Assembly: GCA_036384215.1 (NCBI GenBank)
Contig: DASVMX010000087.1
Location: 1-12,338, forward strand
DNA from: Paraktedonobacter sp036384215
GTDB lineage: Bacteria > Chloroflexota > Ktedonobacteria > Ktedonobacterales > Ktedonobacteraceae
Direction: 5' to 3'
Length of the DNA: 12,338 nt
Every line of letters begins with the position of its first letter. Position 1 is the stretch's first letter. A program made the translations under genes and the position numbers. The notes below the pieces were generated by a model. That model saw nothing but the letters and a program-made list of their open reading frames with translations. It was not told the origin of the DNA and did no database searches. Positions 5,751-11,190 of the stretch are shown in pieces.

Positions 5751-7079
5751 TGGATTTAATACATTCTGCGGATCAAACAACCCTTTGATCTGTTGCATCC
5801 AATCGACGGCGACACCGTGCTCGGCACGCAGAAATTTCTTTTTGACAAGGCCAATGCCGTGCTCACCGCTGGCGGTGCCGCCGAGTTCGAGGGCGCGCTG
5901 GACAAGACGGCGGGAATATTCTTCGGCCAGGTCGTATTGATCTGGTTGAATGGCGACGAGGGTATGGAAGTTGCCGTCGCCAACATGCCCGACAATGCTG
6001 CCGGGCAGATGCATCTCGGCCAGCAATTGCTGCGCGTAGAGTACGAGATCGGTGACACGCGAAAGGGGCACGGCGGTGTCAGTGCTGTACGGAACGCAAC
6101 CAGGATGGCTGTGGACGACCGCCCAGTAATAGTTGTGACGCGCCTCCCATTGCGCCTCGCGCTCCTCCGCGCTGCTGGCCGCGGCGATGTCCAGCGCACC
6201 GGCCTCGCGCATCAATTGCTCGGCCTGACTGGATTCCTGGGCGCTGGCCGCGGGCGAGGAGCTATGAAATTCGAGGAAGAGGGCGGGCTTCTCTGGATAG
6301 CTCTGGCCCTGGTCGCGATTGATGTAGCCTATGCTCAGTTCGTCCAACAGTTCCAGGCGCGCAACTGGCAGGGCGCTGGCCATGACGCGATACGCGGCCT
6401 CGCTCGCCGCGCGCAAGTCAGGAAAGAAGACGCGCAGGGTGTGTACAAAGGCTGGCTGCGGGTAGACGCGCAACACCAGGCGCGTGATGATGCCCAGCGT
6501 GCCCGCCGAGCCAATGAAGAGGTCTTTGAGATCATAGCCGCTACTGGTCTTGCGCACAGCACGGCCCAGCGTCAACACTTCGCCACTGGCCAGCACGACA
6601 TCCAGCTCGGCGATATTGGTGCGCATCCCGCCATAGCGCACTGTGGTGGTGCCGCTGGCATTCGTCGCGGCCATGCCGCCCAGCGAGGCATTGGCTCCAG
6701 GGTCAACCGGGAAAAAGAGTCCTGTCTCCTTGATGGCCGCGTTCAATTCCTCGCGTGTCAGGCCAGGTTCGATCTCGACCAGGAAATCGGCGGGGCGAAG
6801 CGAGATCAGGCGTTTCATGCGCGAAAGGTCGAGGCTCAGCGCCGGCCCCTGAGGCGTTATCTGACCTTCAAAACTGCTGCCTGCCCCGTAGGGAATCACG
6901 GCCACACCGCTGGTGCGCGCCCAGTTCAGCGCCTCCTGGATATCCGCGACCGTCTCGGCAAAAACCACCGCCAGCGGCGGGTAGACACGCGGATAATTGC
7001 GGTCCTGTCCATGCCTCTCCAGCACAGCCGGATCAGTGACTACTTTCGCGCCCAGGCGCTCCTGCAACGTTGCGAGCAT
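5736..7079 (-). CDS. FAD-binding oxidoreductase, D-lactate dehydrogenase/glycolate oxidase GlcD family
   Basis: Encodes a 447-aa flavoprotein. The PCMH-type FAD domain (about 35-210) shows PYGAGSSFEGQ (63-73), D-P-G-A-N-A-S-L-G-G (127-136) and G-Y-D-L-K-D-L-F-I-G-S-A-G-T-L-G (181-196). The C-terminal FAD-oxidase domain carries H-V-G-D-G-N-F-H (365-372), E-H-G-I-G (406-410) and the closing L-N-P-G-K-I-F. These are family hallmarks of enzymes oxidising D-lactate, glycolate or other 2-hydroxy acids and passing electrons to cytochrome or an iron-sulfur partner. No GlcE/GlcF-like gene is adjacent, so a stand-alone D-lactate dehydrogenase is more likely. I chose the ATG at 7079, with AGGAG 8 nt upstream, rather than the upstream in-frame ATG at 7190, which lacks a site and would overlap the divergent promoter. 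Confidence 0.87.
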   Translation of the reverse strand: MLATLQERLGAKVVTDPAVLERHGQDRNYPRVYPPLAVVFAETVADIQEALNWARTSGVAVIPYGAGSSFEGQITPQGPALSLDLSRMKRLISLRPADFLVEIEPGLTREELNAAIKETGLFFPVDPGANASLGGMAATNASGTTTVRYGGMRTNIAELDVVLASGEVLTLGRAVRKTSSGYDLKDLFIGSAGTLGIITRLVLRVYPQPAFVHTLRVFFPDLRAASEAAYRVMASALPVARLELLDELSIGYINRDQGQSYPEKPALFLEFHSSSPAASAQESSQAEQLMREAGALDIAAASSAEEREAQWEARHNYYWAVVHSHPGCVPYSTDTAVPLSRVTDLVLYAQQLLAEMHLPGSIVGHVGDGNFHTLVAIQPDQYDLAEEYSRRLVQRALELGGTASGEHGIGLVKKKFLRAEHGVAVDWMQQIKGLFDPQNVLNPGKIF

Positions 7080-7118
7080 AACGTCATCTCCTGAAATGAA
7101 TAACAAAGTTGTTTTCTG

Positions 7119-7133
7119 TGTTAGAATATTGTA
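7119..7133. promoter_or_regulatory. abutting divergent -10 elements for the FAD enzyme and nudC
   Basis: Plus strand: TGT-TAGAAT (7119-7127), an extended -10 about 65 nt before the nudC start. Minus strand: TACAAT (complement of 7128-7133), about 50 nt before the FAD enzyme start. Neither has a clear -35. Because the two hexamers touch, polymerase could not occupy both at once if both are real. Confidence 0.35.
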
Positions 7134-7152
7134 CAGCATCGCACTGTTCCCT

Positions 7153-7168
7153 GCATGCACGCGCATGC
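7153..7168. promoter_or_regulatory. GCATGC inverted repeat in the nudC leader
   Basis: GCATGC-ACGC-GCATGC is a perfect inverted repeat with 6-bp arms and a 4-nt spacer, 25 nt before the nudC start. It could be an operator for the divergent pair or a leader hairpin; no regulator can be named. Confidence 0.3.
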
Positions 7169-7193
7169 CACTGTCAGGAGAGGTTTTCACCCT

Positions 7194-8096
7194 ATGGTTT
7201 CACTTTTTCAACGTGCTTATCCAGCCGCTACCCTAACACCCGGCGCAGCTTACTGGCTTCCCTTCCGCGGCTCAAAACTACTTATACAGGAAAATAAGCA
7301 AGGATCTGCCTCTTTATCCCACTCTGGCGAACGCTTGCCCGCGTTCTCCTTGCCAGAGCGGAAAGGAGTTGCCCTGATCCACGCCAGCGCCGAATCGATG
7401 GCCAGTATCCAGCCACAAAACACGCTCTACGTAGGCAATATAGATGGAATCGCATGTATGGCCTGCGAGGTGGATGAGAATCTGCCGCTGACTGAGGATT
7501 GGAGTGCTTACGACCTGCGCGCGCTGTTTGGCCTGCTCGACGAAACGGCCTATGGCGTGGTTGGCTACGCATCTCAACTCCTCCACTGGCAGCGCACCAG
7601 CCGCTATTGTCCCTCCTGCGGCTCGCTCAATGGGCCGCTGGGCGAAAGTTGGGGCCGCATCTGCCCGCAATGTGGTTATACAGGCTATCCGCCGGTGGTC
7701 CCGGCTGTGCTGGCGCTGGTGCACAATGGAGAGCACATCCTGCTCTCGCACAAGCCAGGTTGGGGCAAGCGCTACAGCGTCTTCGCTGGCTTTGTGGAGC
7801 CTGGAGAATCGCTGGAAGGTTGTGTCATGCGCGAGGTCGGCGAGGAAGCCAGTGTTGAAGTCGCCGATGTCAGCTATTTTGGCAGCCAGACCTGGCCTTT
7901 TCCCAGTCAGCTCATGGTCGGCTTTCAGGCACGCTACACTGGCGGCGAGCCCACGCCAGACCTCACGGAACTCGACGATGTCAAATGGTTCCACGTGGAT
8001 GAACTCCCCGATCTTCCGCCACAGCTTAGCCTCTCCTACCAGCTCGTTAAAAACTGGGCGGACTCGCTGCGCCCGCATACAGAAACGCGTGAATAG
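7194..8096 (+). CDS. nudC: NAD(+) diphosphatase / NAD-cap RNA hydrolase NudC
   Basis: Encodes a 300-aa Nudix hydrolase that cleaves NAD(H) to NMN and AMP and, in the E. coli enzyme, removes NAD caps from RNA 5' ends. The layout is the NudC one. An N-terminal NUDIX-like domain is followed by a zinc ribbon with Cys139/142 and Cys157/160. The Nudix box begins at Gly199 (G-x5-E-x7-R-E-V-G-E-E, Glu217/Glu218), and the family-specific S-Q-T-W-P-F-P lies at 231-237 (S-Q-P-W-P-F-P in E. coli). The usual Gly near the end of the Nudix box is Ser220. The ATG at 7194 has AGGAGAGG 10 nt upstream; an earlier in-frame ATG at 7155 does not. The last codons lie inside a 34-bp hairpin shared with the convergent ybaK-like gene. 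Confidence 0.9.
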   Translation: MVSLFQRAYPAATLTPGAAYWLPFRGSKLLIQENKQGSASLSHSGERLPAFSLPERKGVALIHASAESMASIQPQNTLYVGNIDGIACMACEVDENLPLTEDWSAYDLRALFGLLDETAYGVVGYASQLLHWQRTSRYCPSCGSLNGPLGESWGRICPQCGYTGYPPVVPAVLALVHNGEHILLSHKPGWGKRYSVFAGFVEPGESLEGCVMREVGEEASVEVADVSYFGSQTWPFPSQLMVGFQARYTGGEPTPDLTELDDVKWFHVDELPDLPPQLSLSYQLVKNWADSLRPHTETRE

Positions 8097-8163
8097 GAAC
8101 AGGCGAGAACCGGGAAGAAAGCGTTTGACTTCTTCCCGGTTCTCGCCTGTTCCTATTCACGCG
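8086..8163. terminator. perfect 34-bp hairpin (hairpin 3), bidirectional terminator
   Basis: Arms 8086-8119 and 8130-8163 pair perfectly over 34 bp around a 10-nt loop (8120-8129). The left arm includes the last codons and stop of nudC (8094-8096); the right arm ends one base before the stop codon of the minus-strand ybaK-like gene (8164-8166). The whole gap is therefore one hairpin. The 5' arm is 26/34 purine. There is no T-tract after either arm. The stem is long enough for an RNase III-type cut in RNA. Confidence 0.8.
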
Positions 8164-8643
8164 CTAAGCGAAAGTTGGACGCAGGGCAAAGTCGCTGACT
8201 GTTGGTTGGACCAGGCGCTCGAAATCGGCATATTTGAGGCTCATGGTCTCGGTATGGGTGCCGATGGGGAACACAATGGTTTCCTGCGTGGTTAAGCTGC
8301 GCTCGACATAGACGGGCAAACTGTACAGGTTGCCAAAGGGTGGCATGGCCCCGACTTCGCAGTTGGGAAAAGCATTGCGGAACTCTTCTTCGCGGGCCAG
8401 GCGCACGTCGCGCGCGCCCAGACACTCGCGCACTCTGTCAAGATCAACCCGGCACGTGGCCGGGAGAACCAGCAGCACCTTCTGATTGTCAGCCAGAACA
8501 ATCACGCTCTTGGCGACCTTTTTCCCGGAAATGTGCTCGCACTCGGCAATGTTTTGCGCCGTGTAAGCCTGGGGATGATGCTGGATCTGATACGTGACCT
8601 GGCGCTCGCGCAGATATTGTTCCAGTTGTTCCTGGCATTTCAT
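8164..8643 (-). CDS. YbaK/EbsC-type aminoacyl-tRNA deacylase
   Basis: Encodes a 159-aa single-domain protein of the YbaK/ProX superfamily, which hydrolyses mischarged aminoacyl-tRNA in trans (for example Cys-tRNA(Pro) or Ala-tRNA(Pro)). The diagnostic features are G-K-K-V-A-K-S-V-I-V around the conserved Lys45, V-L-L-V-L-P-A-T-C-R-V-D (57-68), G-A-M-P-P-F-G (98-104), L-P-V-Y-V-E (109-114) and F-P-I-G-T-H (125-130). Length is normal for the family. Which amino acid it edits cannot be told. The ATG at 8643 has GGAGG 6 nt upstream and matches family N-termini; an open frame reaching back to 8694 adds 17 unlikely residues. Its stop abuts hairpin 3. Confidence 0.87.
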   Translation of the reverse strand: MKCQEQLEQYLRERQVTYQIQHHPQAYTAQNIAECEHISGKKVAKSVIVLADNQKVLLVLPATCRVDLDRVRECLGARDVRLAREEEFRNAFPNCEVGAMPPFGNLYSLPVYVERSLTTQETIVFPIGTHTETMSLKYADFERLVQPTVSDFALRPTFA

Positions 8644-8757
8644 CGCTCGCCTCCATTGAAAAACGCAACAGGCATCCTGCCAGCAACAAAACATCTCTCT
8701 TTATTAATACGCGTCACCCTGGCTTCTCTGATACCCGCAACGCCTCGCTTCAAGCCC

Positions 8758-8952
8758 ATGCATTCAGAAAAAAATCTATTATCTCAGCGAAAAACAGCTC
8801 GCCCGCGAACTCGCGACCTTCAGGCTCTTGCCAGCAAATTTCCTGCCCGCGTCAACGCCATTCTGGGACATCCCGGCACAAATGGCGAGGAACTACTCGA
8901 CGCACTGGAACGTACTGAGGAGCTGTATCGCGAATGTGTCGAACTGCGCTGA
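8758..8952 (+). CDS. small ORF, 64 aa, possibly double-frameshifted
   Basis: The frame from ATG 8758 to TGA 8950-8952 gives 64 aa. The second half (from about residue 22) looks coding: A-L-A-S-K-F-P-A-R-V, then a helical, acidic E-E-L-L-D-A-L-E-R-T-E-E-L-Y. The segment 8775-8820 reads as unconvincing N-L-L-S-Q-R-K-T in this frame. In the +1-offset frame it reads I-Y-Y-L-S-E-K-Q-L-A-R-E-L-A-T-F, with more G/C third positions. Slipping at the A7 run (8768-8774) and again near 8820 would join them. No ribosome binding site is visible before 8758. The stop directly abuts the stop of the convergent gene at 8953. It could be a damaged gene, a sequencing artefact or a real small gene; the product is not recognised. 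Confidence 0.35.
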   Translation: MHSEKNLLSQRKTARPRTRDLQALASKFPARVNAILGHPGTNGEELLDALERTEELYRECVELR

Positions 8953-9375
8953 TTAAGCTGCGCGCATGTCATATATATCGAGTTCCTGCCCCATCCGCCG
9001 GCGATAGATTTCGACGCGCTGGATGCGTCCATTGAGATCGACAACAAGATATTCGCTGGCATCGCTATCCTGCCTGGGACGAACATTGATGTTGCCGCTT
9101 TTGCGCAGGCGGAAAGTACAGGTTTCCCAGGGATCAAGAATGCCCAGCAGGTGATATGAGTGGTACACATGCCAGGAAACGGCGGTGTCGTTCGCGACCT
9201 CCAGCTCTTCATCGTCCCCTTCCATCGCGAGCTTAATCCGCTGTTTGATGCGCGTTAGCCAGCCATCACCTTCCTGGCGCTGGGGTTTGGTCTGCGTGGG
9301 TGGCGGGTCGGGATCTACTTCGGGCAGCCAGGCCGGCGCGGTTCGCGCGAGCGCGGCGAGTGTCTTCGTTGGCAT
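8953..9375 (-). CDS. unknown 140-aa protein in the sigma-factor operon
   Basis: I do not recognise this protein. It has no signal peptide or membrane helix. The first 45 residues are low-complexity and Pro/charge-rich (DPDPPPTQTKPQRQ). Residues about 50-135 look like a compact beta-rich domain with conserved-looking aromatic and polar positions: V-A-N-D-T-A-V-S-W-H-V-Y-H-S-Y-H, then L-D-P-W-E-T-C-T-F-R-L and S-E-Y-L-V-V-D-L-N-G. The ATG has AAAGGAG 11 nt upstream. It is the last gene after the sigma factor and the M48-like membrane protein, with a 34-nt gap, so co-transcription is likely. No terminator hairpin follows; its stop touches the stop of the small convergent ORF. Confidence 0.7.
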   Translation of the reverse strand: MPTKTLAALARTAPAWLPEVDPDPPPTQTKPQRQEGDGWLTRIKQRIKLAMEGDDEELEVANDTAVSWHVYHSYHLLGILDPWETCTFRLRKSGNINVRPRQDSDASEYLVVDLNGRIQRVEIYRRRMGQELDIYDMRAA

Positions 9376-9409
9376 AATCTGTCAAGCTCCTTTCGCAGTA
9401 TTGATAACG

Positions 9410-10372
9410 TCAACCAACCAGAGTCAGATCCCTGTCTTTCTGGGTAAGCGGAGTGCCACAAACACGCGCGATGCGTTCGCTCAGCGAGGGCTCTCCCAGG
9501 ATAGGCCAGGTAGTCCTGCGTCCGAGCTGAATGTGTTCTGCCAGTTGGTGCAGGCCCAGGCAGACGCGTTCGCGGCCCAGCCATTGTACAGCCAGACGAT
9601 CACTGCGAAAGGCCAGCACGCGCTGTTGCCAGGCCAGCACGCTCCCGCTGAGCAGACAGCAGGCGACCGCGGCCAGGAAAATCCACACAGCGCGGCGATC
9701 AACGCTGGTAAACGGCAGTGCGGCCAGCACCAGCAGCAAACTGACAGCAAAGAGAACGCGCGGCAGCAGAACGAACGGGCGTGCCGCGCCACTACAGCGA
9801 GCCAGTCCAGCCGCCAGCAGCATATCCAGTTCGGCCTTGCGCAACATCTGCCAGTTTTCAGACGGCAACACCAGGCGGATACGCCCGCGTCCCAGCACAC
9901 CTGTGCTCACACGTGGCTGAATGGGACGTTTGCTGAAAGCGCAGCGCAGAGCAGGCGCAGAGCGACGATAATTCGCCTGCAAGAGCAACGTGGCGTAGAC
10001 CTGCTGGAGTTCAAAGGGCGCGCTCTGCTGGCGCCTCCGCAAAAACTGGCGCGCAACCTGTCTCCCCTGGCGGAACTGCCGCTCAAGCTGCTTTCCCATG
10101 AAGAAACGGCGCGGGCGCGCCCTCTCCGCGACGCTTAACTTATCACGCAGCCGCAGCCACGCAGCTTCGGACAACGGCTGTTCAGGCAAGGCCGGACCAT
10201 AATAGGCACTCAGGCGCTGCTCGATATCCTGGAGGAACTGCTGCTCGACTGCTCGGCTGAGCTGTTCCTCGACATTCTGGGCGAGCAACTCCTCTCTATG
10301 CTGGGCCAGCCACTTCTCTCGCTCCTGCACCAGCCGCTCGCCCGTCCGCGCACGCATATTTTTCTGAAACAT
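9410..10372 (-). CDS. membrane protein with degenerate M48-like metallopeptidase fold
   Basis: Encodes 320 aa. Residues 10-55 are Gln/Glu-rich and probably coiled coil. The part from about 150 follows the M48/M56 order. First comes an R-V-S-T-G-V-L-G-R-G-R-I-R-L-V-L-P strand. Then E-L-D-M-L-L-A-A-G-L-A-R (181-192) stands where E-L-x-x-V-L-A-H-E-L-x-H is expected. Two membrane helices follow (about 200-221 and 228-248), then F-R-S-D-R-L-A-V-Q-W-L-G (255-266), resembling the E-x-x-A-D-R-L-A-V segment, and L-G-E-P-S-L-S-E-R-I-A-R-V (292-304), resembling H-P-S-x-x-x-R-I-x-x-L. The HExxH histidines and glutamate are absent, so it should not be an active zinc peptidase. It starts 8 nt after the sigma-factor stop; a role in controlling that sigma factor is inferred. 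The ATG at 10372 follows AAAGGGGG; an in-frame ATG at 10462 would overlap the sigma gene. Confidence 0.65.
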   Translation of the reverse strand: MFQKNMRARTGERLVQEREKWLAQHREELLAQNVEEQLSRAVEQQFLQDIEQRLSAYYGPALPEQPLSEAAWLRLRDKLSVAERARPRRFFMGKQLERQFRQGRQVARQFLRRRQQSAPFELQQVYATLLLQANYRRSAPALRCAFSKRPIQPRVSTGVLGRGRIRLVLPSENWQMLRKAELDMLLAAGLARCSGAARPFVLLPRVLFAVSLLLVLAALPFTSVDRRAVWIFLAAVACCLLSGSVLAWQQRVLAFRSDRLAVQWLGRERVCLGLHQLAEHIQLGRRTTWPILGEPSLSERIARVCGTPLTQKDRDLTLVG

Positions 10373-10380
10373 ACAGACAA

Positions 10381-10950
10381 CTACCCCCTTTCGTCCAGCA
10401 AATAAACGCGCAGGCGCTCCCGCGCGCGATTCAGACGCGACTTCACCGTCCCGACAGGCCAACCAAGCACCTGGGCAATGTCGGCCTCGCTCAAATCGAC
10501 CCCGTAGCGCAGCGCGATGACTTTGCGCTGGTCAGCCTTTAACCGCACCAGCGCCTGGCGCAGCTCCTCGCGCTCGGCCACCAGCTCCTGTGGATCGCGT
10601 TCAGAAGAACTGGCCAGATTCGCCAGGCCAGACTGGCTGACCTGGGCTTCCTGCGCGACAGGCGCTGAGAGACGCGTGTAGACGCGCTGGCGCTCCATCA
10701 CATCCAGGGCATGACGATACATAATCCGCATCAGCCACGGACGAAATGGCAACCCAACCTGAAAACGCGGCAACCCGCGCCAGGCCAGCAGGAACGCGCC
10801 CTGCGTAATATCTTCGGCCAGGCCCGGTTCATGGCAGAGCCGCAGAGCAGCGGCCATTGCTACGCCGTGGTGTTCGTCCCAGAGCTGGCGAAAAGCCTCC
10901 TGGTCCCCTTGCCTGGCGCGCTCGATCAGCGCATCTTCGCAATCTAACAA
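10381..10950 (-). CDS. sigma-70 family RNA polymerase sigma factor (ECF-type)
   Basis: Encodes a 189-aa two-domain sigma factor. Region 2 (about 14-85) includes A-E-D-I-T-Q-G-A-F-L-L-A-W-R-G-L (45-60) and R-P-W-L-M-R-I-M-Y-R-H-A-L-D. Region 4 (about 126-180) ends with the helix-turn-helix D-L-S-E-A-D-I-A-Q-V-L-G-W-P-V-G-T-V-K-S-R (152-172). A flexible Ser/Gln-rich linker joins them and there is no region 3, as in ECF factors. The start is a TTG at 10950 with AAGAAAGGAG ending 10 nt upstream; no upstream ATG fits as well. It heads a three-gene operon with a membrane protein 8 nt downstream. A possible self-recognised promoter (GGAACC/CGTA) lies just upstream. The signal sensed is unknown. Confidence 0.88.
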   Translation of the reverse strand: MLDCEDALIERARQGDQEAFRQLWDEHHGVAMAAALRLCHEPGLAEDITQGAFLLAWRGLPRFQVGLPFRPWLMRIMYRHALDVMERQRVYTRLSAPVAQEAQVSQSGLANLASSSERDPQELVAEREELRQALVRLKADQRKVIALRYGVDLSEADIAQVLGWPVGTVKSRLNRARERLRVYLLDERG

Positions 10951-10981
10951 AGCAGGCTGACTCCTTTCTTCTGCAAAGATC

Positions 10982-11008
10982 TACGGCCAGCAACAGGGAA
11001 AAGGTTCC
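10982..11008 (-). promoter_or_regulatory. candidate ECF-type promoter of the sigma operon
   Basis: On the minus strand GGAACC (11008-11003) and CGTA (10985-10982) are 17 bp apart, the form recognised by many ECF sigma factors (GGAAC or TGAAAC at -35, CGTA/CGTC at -10). Initiation would fall near 10974, just upstream of the ribosome binding site at 10970-10961. GGAACC also overlaps the loop of a 9-bp inverted repeat (GGGAAAAGG 10996-11004, CCTTTTCCC 11009-11017). Autoregulation is inferred. Confidence 0.4.
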
Positions 11009-11047
11009 CCTTTTCCCTCTTATCTCAAAAATAGCTTTTCCCTGCCC

Positions 11048-11133
11048 CTCCCCAGATGAATGAAGAGGTGATTTTGAATGTTTTGTTGGATTTTTAATTT
11101 CATTCAAAATTACCTCTTCATTCATCTGGGGAG
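11048..11133. repeat. 33-bp long-stem hairpin between divergent genes (hairpin 4)
   Basis: Arms 11048-11080 and 11101-11133 pair over 33 bp with one mismatch (G11070 and T11111, a G-U pair in plus-strand RNA). The loop is a 20-nt AT-rich stretch. Both flanking genes point away, so it is not at a normal 3' end. It lies 15 bp upstream of an extended -10 for the WYL gene and about 40 bp upstream of the candidate ECF promoter. It may insulate the two promoters from antisense read-through, or act at the DNA level. Confidence 0.65.
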
Positions 11134-11148
11134 CGTGATTGCGAGAGA

Positions 11149-11157
11149 TGGTACAAT
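11149..11157 (+). promoter_or_regulatory. extended -10 promoter of the WYL regulator gene
   Basis: TGG-TACAAT is an extended -10 with a five-of-six hexamer, 33 nt upstream of the start codon, giving initiation near 11164. The -35 region would fall at the end of hairpin 4 and shows no consensus, as is common for extended -10 promoters. Confidence 0.5.
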
Positions 11158-11190
11158 GATCATGCATCTTTCGATAAGCAAGGGAAACGT

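Noticed and set aside
5793..7094. 433-codon open frame on the plus strand opposite the FAD enzyme
   Set aside because: It is the antisense of a clearly recognised flavoprotein, has no ribosome binding site and no family-like motifs. GC-biased codons on the other strand explain the absence of stops.
7080..7190. N-terminal extension of the FAD enzyme to an ATG at 7190
   Set aside because: The extension has no ribosome binding site, does not resemble the family's N-terminus and overlaps the divergent promoter. The ATG at 7079 has AGGAG at good spacing.
7314..8078. 254-codon minus-strand open frame opposite nudC
   Set aside because: Shadow of NudC, whose zinc ribbon and Nudix box are unambiguous on the plus strand.
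9185..10138. 317-codon plus-strand open frame opposite the M48-like gene
   Set aside because: Low-complexity Gln/Ser/Arg-rich translation typical of an antisense shadow. The minus-strand frame has a start with a ribosome binding site, membrane helices and operon spacing.
10373..10462. 30-residue N-terminal extension of the M48-like protein
   Set aside because: It would lie inside the sigma-factor gene in another frame. The ATG at 10372 has a ribosome binding site and normal operon spacing.
1588..11133. The long hairpins as copies of a MITE or REP-like element
   Set aside because: The four arms differ in sequence and length, with only trivial shared words such as GATGAAT, and no target-site duplications are seen.
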